Positions 21,249 to 35,571 of a stretch of 64,000 nucleotides of DNA are shown one piece after another. How positions within the stretch are numbered: the stretch's first letter is position 1; each line of letters opens with the position of its first letter. A program made the position numbers and the translations under genes. The notes beneath the pieces are model-generated. The model saw only the letters and a program-made list of their open reading frames with translations. It was not told the DNA's origin and did no database searches. The stretch comes from Galeopsis tetrahit (Eukaryota; Streptophyta; Magnoliopsida; Lamiales; Lamiaceae): contig OY776129.1 in assembly GCA_963675135.1 (NCBI GenBank), forward strand, positions 70,587,348 to 70,651,347, in the 5' to 3' direction.

Positions 21249-23278
21249 AATAGTTGGCATTGTACATTCCATGGTTTGTTTTGGGATCAGGTGTCGGATG
21301 AATTTTTTTGATAAATAGTATTCGTATGTATTTTAAAATTATAGATGGAATAGGATGAAATATAAAATTTTATGTCAAATTAATTAGGTAAAAGTGGATG
21401 ATGTTGCATTATTGTAATAAATTTTTGAAAAATTGAATTTATAGATATTTTTAGAGATAAATGTAGTTAGATGATGAAATTCGAATTTTAAATTAGAACA
21501 AGACAAAAGACGTAACATTCCACATCAGTCCCGAGTGAATCCAAAACAAACATGAGCAGGAAATTATGTAATTGACACTACATACCCATGTCAAACTCGA
21601 TTATTAACCCGTCCACCACTTGAACTCATCCACTACTGTACCTGTTTGAAACAACTAAAAAATTGTGAATTTACACAAAAACGTTGAAGTTGGTATTGAA
21701 GGTTTGTGATTAAATTAATAATAAATTGAAAAGGTTTGCAGAATGAGCTGGCTAGTATGTGAATTGGACCACTAACATTCGATTTGAACGAGTAATTTCA
21801 TTAGCACAACTGTTTACGTACCAACTCTATTTTCTGCACAATTAAGATAATTTACGTAGTGGAGCCATGCTTTTATATATTGTACATTACGTTTGACCGT
21901 GGTTTTTGGCATCATTATTTTCTGCATTTTTGTTTTTATCCAATTATCCATATATAAATATGGTTTATAGTTTTTCGCAATGCGTGACTATTTATCAATA
22001 ATGTATTGTTATTTTTTAAAATATTTTTAGTGTTCAAACAAACAATATTATATCCAGAATATGTTGTCCTTTGATTTTGAAAGTTGAAAGTAAGTTAAAA
22101 GAGTTGGAGTTCATAGAAACCGTGAGCAGTAAAATTCAGACATTTAAATTAACCTCGGAGAGAGTGAACCCAGTCACGTGCGCGACGGTCCAAAAGTGGG
22201 TGAAAAGCAGCTTCTTTGTTAATACTCCTCTCTTGTTCCTGTAGCATTCTTATTCGTAAAGCTAAATACAGTAGTATTAAATTAAATACCCCATTCAATA
22301 TTTTAATGCCAGACTTATGTTAGATTTTTTTATATAGGAATGAATCTCATGAAATTAACCCTTTCAAAATATTGCACAAAATCTTATGTAATTTACAAAA
22401 TAAAGATTTTTAAAAAATGATTGCATTAATTAATTTACTCTATTTTTCATATATTAAAGTTTTGGGATTATATTATTAATGATATAACAAAATAGGTAAT
22501 TTTTTAAACTCATTTTCAAACCAGGAAGAGGAAGATTTTATTTTATTTAATAAATTACAAAAGAATTACGTGCAACTAATTCGTTTTTTTAATACTATAA
22601 CCTTTTTTCAAGGGATTTTAATAATTAAAAAATAAACAATCTTCCAAGGTAAGTTTCAATCAAATAAATTAAGAAATAAAACAAATGCTATAAAAAACTT
22701 GATTTATTACCAACTTAATTGAATTTGACAATTTAAATTATCAACTTATTGTAAAACCTTTGACCTCAATATCAAGGATTTTAAATTAGTGCACTTGTCT
22801 CAAATAAGTTATTTTTATAGATTTCAATTATATAATTTTAACATTATACTATCTAATTGAAATAATGATGATTGAAACAAACAATTGGTAATTATATTCT
22901 ATTGTGTTAAATTCTTTAAATAAGCTAATTACTTTCCACAACAACTAGTACATTACCACCCCACCTAATCAACCCCACCCCCCACAACTTAATAACATAA
23001 ACACAACACACAAAACAAAACACACAGAAAGCCAACTCTGGTTGGTTGCTGCTGTAGCTTCATCTATCCATTATTTTTCCCTGCTTTTCAGAAATTTGAA
23101 AAAAAAAAAAAAAAGGTAAAGGAGAGAGGGAAATCAATCCAGTTCTAGCTGTTAATCTGTCTCCATTGTACAGATCTTCCATCGATTCTCTTGCCTGAGT
23201 TCGATCCGGGTCGACCCGGCGTTGAATCGCACTTGAGATGATGATAACTCTACTCTGAAAGGGGGGGAAATTTACAAA
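21249..23278. other. Intergenic and promoter region of the RhoGAP gene
   Basis: A+T-rich with no gene recognised. The final 250 bp, with CT-rich and GC-richer DNA (CGATCCGGGTCGACCCGG near 23203), looks like the promoter-proximal region and 5' UTR of the following gene. Confidence 0.5.
22175..22180 (+). promoter_or_regulatory. G-box CACGTG upstream of the RhoGAP gene
   Basis: A palindromic CACGTG core in the context CAGTCACGTGCGCG lies about 1.1 kb before the start codon. G-boxes bind plant bZIP and bHLH factors. The function here is unproven. Confidence 0.3.
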
Positions 23279-26200
23279 ATGTCGGCTTCTCTCGCCGCAT
23301 TTGAACGACCCCGTATTGGCAACTCAAATACGGTAATGCTTAATCTTTTGTTGCTATTCCTTGATTTTTTGTTTCTATTTTTGTTCTTTTGCGTATTTTT
23401 CGTTTTGTGAGTGAAATTGAAGAGAAAGAGAAGCGTAAATGGTGTGCGTTTTTATAGTCAAATTCAGTCAAGGTAAAGCTGAAGACTCATCACTGTGTTA
23501 AGAATTTTTTTTTCCTTTTTTAGCTTGGACCATGGATTGTGTTGTAATCTGTCGTGAATGATGAGGTTGTGGTTTTGCATCTTTCTACATTATAGGTTCT
23601 GGTTTTCTTAACGAGATTCTGTGTAATTTGTAGATATTCAAGAGCGGACATCTACTCATATCTTCGAAAGGTTAGTGCTTATAGATTCGTGAAAACGATT
23701 AACTTTTCCGTTTGGTGTTTTCTTTTAACAGGATTAACTTAGAAATTGTGAGTTTATGGATATCAACTTCAACTGCCTTAGATGCCTACATTTGATGACT
23801 TATCATTCAGTTTTTTACTATGAAACATCTTATTTTACCCTAGAATATACAATGTTTTTCCTTACTTGGGTTCAATGTAATTGTAGCTCAGTTCTATTTT
23901 AATGGGTAGATGTGGCATTTAGTGCGAATACGAGTTTTAAGTGTTTATGTGCACTCAATAAATAAACCATCATTGGCTTCCATCTTCCTTTATTGACACA
24001 AATCTAGAAGTTACTTTGTATTACTGTTTTGTAGATAGTTTCATGTACCCTTTAAACACTTAAACTTCTTGCAGGTTTAGGGTGGAAATCTTGGAAGAAG
24101 CGATGGTTCATTCTTACACGCACTTCTTTGGTTTTCTTCAAAAATGACCCTGTTAGTCCCATTTTCATCTTCATTTTTCCATTCCTTATTGCAATGTTTG
24201 TTTTGGGTTTTAGATTTTAAAACCTATTCTAGTGTGGGATTTTAAAGTCTGGTTTTCAAAAACCCAATACTATATCCCTACAAATAATCATTACAATCAC
24301 ACTCAATAAATAATTAATATAATAATACAACACTATTCACTATTACACATTGATTTGTCATAAAGTTAAATCCTATCCTAACTAAAAAATTCAAAACAAA
24401 CAAGGATTTTAAAATCCCCAAGATTTCAAAAACCGGTTTTTAAAAGTCACTTAAAACCCAAAACAAACATCACCTGTATGTGTCATGTACTGAAGTTGAT
24501 TCCTCAAGCTACTAATTATTCATGTAACTGAGAAATGTAACTCTGGTGGATAAGTTTCATAGTACTTTGATTTGCTTAGACTTCAATTTCTTATTGTTAT
24601 TGACATTATTATCTAATATATCCATAATTTCACCTTGATTAGAGTGCGCTTCCACAGCGTGGTGGTGAAGTAAATTTGACATTGGGTGGCATAGATTTAA
24701 ATAATTCCGGAAGGTAAAAAATAGGTCTCTTTCTATTCATATATTTACATGTGTCTCCTGCAATCTATAATGTCTTCCTGTGTGTAGTGTTGTTGTGAGA
24801 GAAGACAAGAAACTGCTAACAGTTTTGTTTCCTGATGGGCGTGATGGACGAGCATTCACTCTTAAGGTTAACAAATGACTGCACAATCTTCTCCTCTGTT
24901 TTCTTCACCTTCTGTTATTAGAATGATTGCTTTTCTTTGTAGTCATCCTGCATTATCTCGTAACTAAACAGTTGTTTGCCCTTTTCTGTTTCTAACATCA
25001 GGCAGAAACTTCTGAGGACTTGTATGACTGGAAGACAGCCCTTGAACATGCTCTTGCGCAAGCTCCAAATGCTGCTCTTGTGATGGGGCAAAATGGAATC
25101 TTTAGAAGTGATACTAATGATACTGTTGAGGGGTCTTTCCATCAATGTTTGTACCTATTTTTTTATTTTCTTTGATGTTCTTCTGTAAATTCTATTAGAG
25201 CCTTTCTGGAGAACTTCTAACCGAAAAAAAACCCTTATGATTCAGGGAGAGACAAACGACCAGTGAAGTCTTTGGTTGTTGGACGCCCTATTTTGCTTGC
25301 ATTGGAAGATATAGATGGAGGCCCATCCTTCCTAGAGAAAGCGCTTCGGTTTCTTGAGAAGTATGGTAAGTGTTTTTTTTTTAATGGCTGGCAGTCGCTC
25401 CTTTGAAACATTTTTTGATAGATTGTGTACCTATTTTTTGATTTCAATAACTGAATTTGTTTTGTATTAGTTTCCAACTAGCTTTGCAGTTCTATACCTG
25501 TCAACAATTTGACCCAACCTAGCATTGTATAGGGATTGAAGGCATAGATTATTTTTATATTTGAACTTATGTCCTACAAAGAGAGCTTTTTCTTAAAGGC
25601 ACAAAACTCATAGCCTCATCCTGAGTGCCCTGTCCCACGCCTCAGGCACGCCTACATTAATTTATCAAACAACGTAAACTATGGCTTAAGAAGTTGAAAT
25701 TTGGAATAGACCATATACCAATTCTTTATAGATGTTACTAATTCAACTTGATCAGTTTAATCACAAAGAAGTGCATATAATTTTGCTATTATTGTCTATA
25801 TACGATTTTTCTTGTTATCAATTACAGTCATCTCCAAGGTTAGTTTTAGCTCACAGAAGATAAGGTTGGATATTTAGTGATGATAAATTGATAATCATAA
25901 TGAGCTTTGTTAAGTACTCCCCATATTGTAATTTTTCGAACTACTCCCTCCGTCCCACTATATATTACCCTTAGGTTTTTGGCACATAGATTAAGAAGTA
26001 TGATAAAATAATAGATGTAGTACAAGTGATGTGACAGGGAGAGAGAAAATAATAGATAGAGTATAATAAAATAATAGATAAAGTGTTCGCCAAAAGTAGA
26101 ATGGGTAATATATAGTGGGACAACCCAAAATGGAAAAATGGGTAATATGTAGTGGGATGGAGGGAGTATGTCTCATCATATCCACACAATAATCTTACTG

Positions 26201-26373
26201 AATCTTTCCATTCAATTTACTTGCTTCAGTGTGTATAATTATATTCTGACTTAGGAACAATGTTAACAGGAATTAAGGTAGAAGGAATTTTGCGGCAGGC
26301 TGCAGATGTTGAGGAAGTCGAGCGAAGAGTTCAAGAATATGAACAAGGTTCTCTTTTTCTCTTTTTCTCTTTT

Positions 26374-26406
<33 letters not shown>

Positions 26407-29400
26407 TTTCCTTTTTTTTTTTTTGAGTGATTGAGGAAGTTGTTTCTTTTCTTTTTGCTATCACTGCATTTCACCTCTTGGCTTTTGCTTTGGTTGATCA
26501 TGATACCAGATTGGGTTAAGTAGTTTGAACTCTGTTGTGCTGTCTTCATTTTGTAGATTTTTTCCCCCCATGAAAAGATAGCTCGTTATGCTTATTAACT
26601 ATTTCATACAGTATTGACCACTAACCTTTTTTTGGCGGGTGGTGGGGATTCAGTCTCGTTAAAAGGACTGGTTTTTTACCTATTGAATGAGGTCATAGCT
26701 GAGCATGGTTTCCCACCCAGTTTCCATGAAAATTTGAAACTTTATCACACAAAGATTTAGAGAAATATCATGATAAGTCTGTTGGATGGAAGTTATTTTT
26801 TCTTAGACCAACTCTAAAAATTGTCTTGAAATGGGAAAGGTTCGTCAATGCGAGATTTACTCAATGTATGTAAATTGGATATGCAGAACATGTTTCCAGT
26901 TAAGGCATATATGCAATCATATTCATTGCTGTTGTAGGCCGACCATTAGATATATATTAGTATCATTTCTGCGTGTTATCTTAGTTGGTGACAGAATTAG
27001 GAGTACAAGAATGGGAAAACATGTATCATGATTCATAAATCATGCAGGGGTTGTTTCCTTTTAAGTACTCTTGCATTTTTGTGTAATTTCTCTTGTGCCA
27101 AATTGAATGTCAAAATTTCAGTAGATTACACAGTATGATCAATTTGAAAGTTACTTCATTGCAGGCAAGACCGAACTTGATCCTGATGAGGATGCTCATG
27201 TAATTGGGGACTGTGTTAAGGTTTGCTCTCAATCTGAGCTCAGCACATGTTTCTGGTGTTATGAATTTATTTTAACTGATACTTATGGGAGTTACCTCTC
27301 CTTCAGCATGTTCTTCGGGAGCTACCTTCATCACCAGTTCCTGCATCCTGCTGCACTGCGTTGTTAGAAGCCTACAGTAATATTCTGTTTCACCATTCAC
27401 TTCAGATATTTGTTGTTTCCAAGCTTTTATATTTATCTTTCTATAATTGGCTTACTTGTCCTCTATGTAACTTGGTTTCTTTGTGGCTGTCATGAATCAT
27501 GAGAAGAAATCGATAGGAAGGAAATTCGAGTGAATGCAATGCGATCTGCCGTACAGGAAGCATTTCCCGAACCCAATAGGCGTCTTTTACAGAGGTATGA
27601 ACTCCTCTTTCTGCTTGCATGCATTTTGATAGCAATGGAATTAATTGTCTTGGTTGTGTTTGAACTTTGATACTCTATTGATGTTTGTTTCATCTTTATT
27701 AAAATTATAGCAGTAATACAAATATTAATGGTTATAGTTTCTTGACAAGTCAATAATTATGCACTGCTAGCATAAAAATAAACTTCTAAATCATGCATGA
27801 GTTTTATTATATAACATGAATCATTTTTGCAATCTCACTTGTCCCCTCTTCATTCTCTAGAATTCTCAAGATGATGCTTACAATTTCTTCTCATGCTTCT
27901 GAGAATCGAATGACTCCATCAGCAGTTGCTGCATGTATGGCTCCATTGCTGTTGCGCCCTCTCTTAGCTGGTGAATGTGAATTAGAAGATGACTACGATG
28001 TCAATGGAGATAATTCTTCTCAGCTTCTTGCTGCAGCCAATGCTGCTAATAATGCCCAGGCAATTATCACAACACTCCTCGAGGAGTACGAGAATATTTT
28101 TGACGTAAGCTGGTCTTCTTTGTTAGTTACCTAATTGGGAGGTTTCTGGTTTATTAGTCTCCTTTATTAGTTAATAAACTGCAGTTATTTTTTATATGTA
28201 TTATTTTCTTTAAGATGTCTTTTCTGTGCTTGTTAATCTTGTGCTATCTGATGATCAATAAAGGCCGATTATATCTTCTACTTTCTAATCAATTCATGCT
28301 TTTTAACTGAAGCAAAGAAGAATGTGGTGACACACTCATCTCTTAGGATAATCTCTTCCCTTTATGACAGTAGTTAGCTGATAAATATTTGGAATTTTTT
28401 GGTGCAACATGATTTGCTGGTCTAGTTAGCTGCTCAAATCTTGGGGATATTCCAAAAACCAAATTGAAATACTTTAGCTGAATGATGGTTTACTGCATAA
28501 AATAAATATATCTCTGTTTGTCATTGTTAGCTATCTTCTTGCAAGTTTTTACTCACCATTCCAATTTTCCTTGGTTGAAGTGTATCTAGAACTGCAAAAA
28601 TGTTTGGCATCCTTATTTCTTCTAATGCTTCTTTTGGTCAACTAGCACAAGTATATTTTCCTGCATTTGCCGTTTATGAGCGTGCTTCACTGCTTTGACA
28701 AATACTGAGGATGTGCTTTGCTATTTGCTATGGTTGCATTTCAGGATGATTGTCTGCACAGATGCTCTCTGTCTGTAGATTCTCAAACTGATAACAGTGG
28801 AAGTGAAGATACAAGTGATGGTGAAAATCCAGATATTAAAGTAAATGGTTATCATGATGCTCAAAACGAAGCTGACCCTGAAACAGATGTTGATTCTGAT
28901 CGTAGACATAGTGGGAAGTTAAGTGAAAGCAGTGGCTCTGCTGCTAGCGATCTTTATGACTATAAGGTTCTCTCCCTCCCCTTCCCCTCCCTTACTTGCA
29001 TGCCTATGCCATTCTTAAACTTGAAAATCGCCATTCTTAATGACTTGAAAACTTTTTTTAGGGTATGTTTGATTTGGGATTTAGAGTGTGTGTTTGTTTT
29101 GAGATTTAAGTAGGGTAGGATTTTAGCTTTATGTCAAATCAAGTATGTGATACTTTTTTATATTATTATTGATTGTAATTTGTAATGATTGAATGATTGT
29201 GTAATAATTAGTGTGTTATATTGGAAGTTGCAAAAGTGTGAATAAAAGGTATGAAAAATGATAAATAGAATCAGACTGGGAATACCAAAACTATATTTGC
29301 ATTAATGAGTCATTGGAGAGAGTGAGGTGTAGGAAAAAAATGGTATTTATTGGGTTTATAGGTTTTGTACGGGTGGATGTATTGAGTTTTGAAAACCGGA

Positions 29401-32400
29401 TTCTAAAATCCCATAGTAGAACTGGAATTAGATTTCTAAAATCCCATACATGAGTGTTTGTTCAGTATTGATCTCTTTCAATTCAGAATACATAAATTGG
29501 GTCGTGGTGCTGGGAGACAAGGCATTGAAGCATAAATATACAGCAGCAGAACATATTCACTAGCTATTTGTTCTGCTCTTATTTCGCTACAAGTGTTATT
29601 AAAGTAGTTTTGGTTGCAGTATTTGGTAACTACTAACTGCAACGAATAATAATGCACAAAGTAAATAGTGGCAAAAGCAACAGTAATCTTGTAATGCAAT
29701 TGCAGATTTGCTGTTTTTACAAATTTATTTCTAATTACCTAAATTGGATTGTAATTCAAGTCAGCTTTGTAAGTGAGCATAATTTTGATTGTGCTGGTCA
29801 TTTTCACTTGTACACCCTTGTTAGAATTTTTTAGTTATCGTGATTACCCCACCCTCCATTTCCTGGAAAATTGTCACAGTTTCAATGAAACTAGTATAAA
29901 TATCAGGCTTAAATTAAAATCATGGGTTTACAACTTCCAGACTCCAAATAATATTTGTGATTGGGATGCTTTTAACTTTTTAAGATTTTCTGAATCTTGT
30001 TATTTGAAGTCATGCTTTTAACTTTTTTTTCCATAACATTAACATCTGCATTCTAGTTCCACTTCTCTGGTGTGGACCCCTGTTGAGTACGTGCTTGTGT
30101 GTTTCTCTAGAACTATCTAGAATCTACTGAAGTTTCTATTGACATTTTCGCTAATACCAGGCTGTTGGGAATGATGACTCTGATGATGCTGCTCTCATGC
30201 ATGATCGTGCGATAGAAGCAAAATCAGATCCAAAATTGGACACTAGAGCTTTTAGAGATTCTAAAATTTCAGTTAATGAACAACGAGATAGTCGAGACCC
30301 ACTAAAGGGACATGAAAACATGACAAGTGCTTCTGCGGAAACACTTGGTAATGAGTCCCAGAGATCTGTTGGAGAAATTTTGTCATCTATGAATCAAGAG
30401 CTACATCAGTCCGTTTCTGGATCTGAACTATTGGCTGAGAAGGCAACACCCAGACTTAGCAATACCAGTATTGGTAATGGCAAAAAGTCAACATTTTGGG
30501 GAAAGAAAAATGTGAGTCCTTTTCTTCTTAGCTTCCAATAATCTTTTCAAGGAAAGTAAGTTTGATAACCATACGATCAGGGGATGATGGAGCGAAAGTG
30601 TTTGGTGGATTGAGGCTGTGCTTCTTTAAATTAGAAGTTAAACTTATTAAATATCACTTAAACCCAATGAATAAACAACTCTATATGTGTATAAATGATT
30701 CAGAATGTTATTATAGCATCTCCAGACTTATCAAACTGTTATCTCACATGTCCTGGATTTGGCTCAAGTGATGATAATTTATTCTGGCATTGTTCTTGAA
30801 CCATATCTGGTTCGTTTTTCTGGCAAGTATAGTTTGGGGATTTTTGTATCAATTTGTGGGCTTCTTTTTTAAGCCATGCAGTCCATATATTGGACTCTTT
30901 ACTGCTTTAGACTCAACAAACCTTTCTTAGTCTTGCAGTTATGCCTATACCTAGTGATGATAAATTGAGTGTGTGCAAAACTCTGAAAATAAATTTTGTC
31001 AGTGTTTTTCTCAAATTTTGAAAATGAACCTTAGGTATTAGATATTAATCTAATGATATTTCAGTTAGATCATACAATATTACATGGAAATGCAATTTGA
31101 ATAACTTGAACATGGTGGAAAGGGGGTAGGTAGTTGATCTCTGTGATTTTAGTTCTGATGAATTGGGCGCTTGAGTTTCTGATTTATCTGAATAACTTGA
31201 ACATTATCCATCTATATCTTGTCTTTTAGAATAAACAAAGCTTATTTTTCCTTGCAGGTGAGAAAGACTCCTTCAACAGAATCAATGGATTCTTCTGGAG
31301 AGGAAGAGTACGCTTATCTCCATTTACATTTTAATTTTCTATGTCTAGTCTATATAGCCTTGTTAAACTTAGTACTATACAATTACCTGAGATTTGCCAT
31401 ACATGATATTTTTAGTCATTGAGTCTTCGGTTAAGACATTGAGAAGCTGTTTTTGTAGTTCGAATAGTGGGGCATTGTAAAAGAATATGTCTTAAATTAG
31501 CAGTTTTAAATGAATTGGATTTATCTATCATTTAGTTAGCAAGTGGATGTCTATAATTAGTTATTAGAACCATTCACAATTGGACTGCACTATGGATTAT
31601 TCATAAGAAATCATTACGAACATACTAAAACAGGATAACTTAGGAAGACTCTTAACTCTATAAATAATGACTATTCACCATTAGCTGATGATTGCTTGTG
31701 TATCCTAATTTGGTTTTTGTTCTTTAGCATTTTTGTATTATATTGAGGTTGGGTGCTTACTTTCACAGGCTTGCCATCCAAAGATTGGAGATCACAAAGA
31801 ATGATTTACGCCATAGGATTGCAAAGGAGGTAATTACTGTCGGAGTGTTGCAACAATTTAGGTACATTCTATTAGATCCTCTGTGACAATATGATTTGGC
31901 CTTTTTCTCTATTATAGGCAAGAGGAAATGCAATTTTGCAAGCTAGCTTGGAGAGGAGGAAGCAAGCTTTGCATGAACGGCGATTGGCGCTTGAACAAGA
32001 TGTGAGTGATTTTTTATACATCCTTATTCCTTAACATGATCGTTTTTCCATATCAAAAATTGACTTTTGAAAGATGTTAAGACCTGCAGATGTTGTTTTG
32101 GCTCATTTTTCTACTTTTATTGTTGCATATTGGTCTTTAATTTGCGTCGAACATTAACACTAGAATAAATCTTTAAACATAATTAATACTCCCTCCGTCC
32201 AATTTCATTATTCCCACTTTCCTTTTTTGGTTGTCCAATTTTATTATGCCCATACCCTTTTTGGAAATAATACTATTCATACTACTTTATCTCTACCCTC
32301 CTATCATCACTTATTTACCCACTTTGCCATTCACTTTATTCATAAACAATCATTTGTTTATAAATGGACCCCACAATACCCCATCATACCCTCAACTTAT

Positions 32401-35400
32401 CCACTTTATGAATAAACTAATCAATATTCATTAAAACCCGTGTCCAGAGAAGTGGGCATAATAAAATTGGACGGAGGGAGTACTATATGTATCCTAATGT
32501 GGTAATATTTGAAGAAATAAAACCATGCTCCAACTTAGATTTACTTCTGTAATCTGTAGCACCGTGGCTTCTTGTATTGCTTGGTAGTTTTATTGCATTC
32601 TCCATGTCATATGTTCCATCTTTTTTTTTTCTTTTGCCTCGTACTATTTTTTATAGCTTATCTTGCATAGTTTACTTCTTTTGTCATCCCATACATTCAG
32701 CTATATCATATCTCTGTGTGTGTTAATTTTTTCTGTAATTTACAAGATTTGACTTCAGCATGAGCTTGCCAGCAGATATTTCTAATATGAAGTAATTTTT
32801 TCTGTGGACCTTTAATAGGTAGCAAGACTGCAAGAACAGCTGCAAGCTGAGAGAGATTTACGAGCTGCTCTGGAAGTTGGCTTGAGCATGTCTTCTGGGC
32901 AATTTTCTGGTTCTCAAGGCATGGATTCCAAGGTCTATATCTATTCTTTTAAAGTTCCTAAATCAGAAATTATTTCAGATGCTGAAATATTTTATTTATC
33001 TAAGACGAGGGCTGAGCTTGAGGAGATAGCTCTTGCTGAGGCGGATGTAGCCAGATTGAAACAAAAAGTTGCTGAACTTCACCACCAGCTAAATCAGCAA
33101 CGGCAGCATCACTATGGCTCTCTTTCTGATGCAGGTGATAGATATCAACATGCACAAAATCAATCTTCACAGCAGTGAGTCAAATTCCTTCCAATTGTCA
33201 TTTCATGTTATGTGTTTAGGGTTTTCCTTTTGGCAGAGGAATCATTTTTGTCCTATTGACACAACTAAAAGTACAATATTAGGTAAAAAAATATTCTAGA
33301 TGCATGCCTGTGATTCTTTAGAGCTTCGAGCTCATTTCCGTATGCAAGGGATCTCCTGTGGTATAGAATATGATCTGCATCCCCCTTGAAATCCTATTTT
33401 CTTTTCTGGATTTGGATGTCATCAGTGTAGGATAGAGTTTACTCTAGTAAAAGGAAATCAGGTAGAAATCTTGGGATTCAAACTAGAGTTACAAAACTTA
33501 ATATGTCTTATGATTTTGTTATAATTTTAATGATGTGGCTTAATCCTGCATGCAGGAAATATTTCCAGCAAGATTTTGATTCCACGCTTGCTGTTTGTAA
33601 CCATGAAAGAAGGCAAAGAACAGAGGTAATTACTCTTTTTCCTTACATTATATATAATCACGATTCATGTGTCAGTTACTCTGCAACTCTGAAATAAGTG
33701 ATTTTGATTAATACCTTCTGTAAACTGTACACATATACACAACTATATATACAAGTATTTCTAGCATTAAAAATAGAAAATAAGTTCAGAAATAAATTGA
33801 TTGATAGTATAGAAATGTTCCATCAAGAAAATTGTATGAGCGTGGCCAATAAAGCACACGTGAGGATTATGAAGAAGCCATTTTCAATATCTACCATATT
33901 TCTTTGATGAAGAGATTGCATTTGTTCCCCTCAATTAGGGGATAATAACTTGCTGAGTACAACTTTATTTAGATACCTTAATTAGGAAATTATCAAATTA
34001 ACTCCATGATTTCATTCATTTCAGCCTAAATAGCTTGATTTACTATACCACATCTTTTCACAGTTACCTTTGCTCTAGAAGATTTATTTCTATACTCGAG
34101 TGATTCAGTTTTATGCTTGTTTTAGTTCCTATGCTGCTTCCTGTTTTCTCCTTATTCTTAGTTTGTTGCCACTTTGCCTTTTTACCATTTTTGACATTCA
34201 TTTAGGTGAACTTTTTTCGGTTTGTGAACCCCTTTGTGACATGACATCTCTTTGTTGGTTTGGTCAATAAGAAAGTTTTTCTTTAAGATTGAATTTATCG
34301 GTAGTTCTGATATCTCTCTAAGTATGCATTTTTTCAAAATAAACGGAATGGCTCTGTAATGATATAGATTCTTTTTTATTCTTTGTTCAGAATAACCCAC
34401 ATCTGTTTAGATTTTTGAATGGGGCTTACAAAAAATTTCTGCTCTTTTTATACTAATTCTGTAATTCATCTCAAATTGCTGCTTTTATACCATAATTGTG
34501 GCAGGAGTTGTTTGGAACAGAACCAAGAAATAATAAAGGGCAGTTATTGACATCTGGAAGCAGCAGTAGGCTTCCTTCTCGGAAGCAGATTATTGATTCT
34601 ACGAGCTTGAATAATTCTAGGAGTACTGAGGCCTCCACAAGTTTATCCATGGATGATTTCAATGCTGTCGATTCTGCAGCTCTACCTTCTACTTCCAGGG
34701 TGGCTGAGGTAAGAAATCAAGCTCCAATATGTTTTTATCCAATTGAACTCATTATGTGACATGGCTACATGTGTGCATATATATGTATATATACACACAT
34801 GGCAAAAACTCTTACGCACCAGTTGCAGTGCAATTATTACTCGTTCACAAAAAACAATGACAAGTTTTCAGAATAGTATTATTACTTTTTCTATATACAA
34901 CTAATGTTTTTCATCATATGATTTACCACTTTTCATCAAAGAACTACTCCCTCCGTCCCACAACTGTTTGCACACTTGCCTTATTTGTCCGTCCCACAAT
35001 TGTTTGCACACCCATAAAAGGAAACACTCTCATAAATCTCACCCTCACAATATTCACATATTTACACAAAATACCATTACTTTTACTTTCTTTCCAATCA
35101 CCTTTTTACTTTATCCATATAACTTTAAAAAATTACCCCTCAACACTCCACTCATTACACTTTTTTCTTAAAAAGTGTGCCCAATTTGTGGTGCAAACAC
35201 TTGTGGGACGGAGGGAGTAATACTTTTCGACCCTTTTTCCTATGATTTGTGAAAAAATATAAAAAAAATAGTTTGGTCGGTGCAATTGGTGTGCCAAAGT
35301 AATACTCTCTATACACACACACACATGTATGTATAATTTTAAGTTTTTGGATTGAAATATCAATGTGTGTTGGTGATGGTGACTACAGGTGATGGATTAT

Positions 35401-35571
35401 CCTCGGCATCCTTCAGCAGCATCGTCAACTTTGGTAGAATTGACAACCCGTCTAGACTTCTTCAAGGAAAGACGTTCCCAGTTGATGGAACAACTCCACA
35501 ATCTGGATTTAAACTATGCAGCAGCCACTCCGGAATTTGTGTATAAAGCTTCGTCACCTCAATGGAAATAA
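23279..35571 (+). CDS. REN1: PH-RhoGAP-coiled-coil protein, REN1/PHGAP type, 22 exons
   Basis: Exons start at 23279, 23634, 24075, 24643, 24788, 25002, 25246, 26270, 27165, 27307, 27504, 27861, 28745, 30161, 31258, 31769, 31918, 32819, 33005, 33556, 34505 and 35389. They end at 23332, 23670, 24151, 24713, 24866, 25146, 25365, 26347, 27220, 27376, 27594, 28104, 28966, 30511, 31307, 31829, 32001, 32932, 33174, 33625, 34708 and 35571, giving 2631 nt or 876 residues. A PH domain (VFFKNDP, VVVREDKKLLTVLFPDGRDG) is followed by RhoGAP with arginine-finger segment EGILRQAADVEEVE and AACMAPLLLRPLLAGE. Then come an acidic Ser-rich linker and a coiled coil (RLEITKNDLRHRIAKE, ERRKQALHERRLALEQD, ADVARLKQKVAELHHQL). 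This order is that of plant REN1/PHGAP proteins, which switch off ROP GTPases at the cell cortex. REN1 versus PHGAP1/2 is not settled. Confidence 0.92.
24193..24474. mobile_element. Tourist-like MITE in RhoGAP intron 3
   Basis: Inverted ends: ATGTTTGTTTTGGGTTTTAG on the left, and TTAAAACCCAAAACAAACAT followed by CACC on the right. The interior is A+T-rich. The ends resemble those at 17394, 29061 and 37414, so these form one family. Confidence 0.65.
25944..26166. mobile_element. Stowaway-type MITE in RhoGAP intron 7
   Basis: Ends are CTCCCTCCGTCCCACTATAT and, inverted, CTCCCTCCATCCCACTACAT. TA flanks both sides (25942-25943 and 26167-26168). 223 bp, no coding capacity. Confidence 0.9.
26360..26405. 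repeat. (CTTT)n microsatellite
   Basis: A CTTT/TTTC run lies in intron 8, about 12 bases after the exon 8 splice donor. The Lys/Glu/Arg open frames on the minus strand here are by-products of the repeat. Confidence 0.85.
29061..29455. mobile_element. Degenerate Tourist-like MITE in RhoGAP intron 13
   Basis: The left end reads GGGTATGTTTGATTTGGGAT and the right carries the inverse near TCTAAAATCCCATACATGAG. The interior repeats the GGGATTTTAG-like motif in both orientations. Ends are eroded and no target duplication is fixed. Confidence 0.5.
32189..32480. mobile_element. Stowaway-type MITE in RhoGAP intron 17
   Basis: Ends are CTCCCTCCGTCCAATTT and, inverted, CTCCCTCCGTCCAATTT, identical over 17 bp. 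TA flanks both sides (32187-32188 and 32481-32482). 292 bp. The perfect ends suggest a younger copy than its neighbours. Confidence 0.92.
34947..35217. mobile_element. Stowaway-type MITE in RhoGAP intron 21
   Basis: Ends are CTCCCTCCGTCCCACAA and, inverted, CTCCCTCCGTCCCACAA. TA flanks both sides (34945-34946 and 35218-35219). A second internal CGTCCCACAATTGTTTGCAC repeats the left end. 271 bp. Confidence 0.92.

Noticed and set aside
26273..26549. Lys/Glu/Arg-rich frames
   Set aside because: Products of the (CTTT)n microsatellite in a RhoGAP intron.
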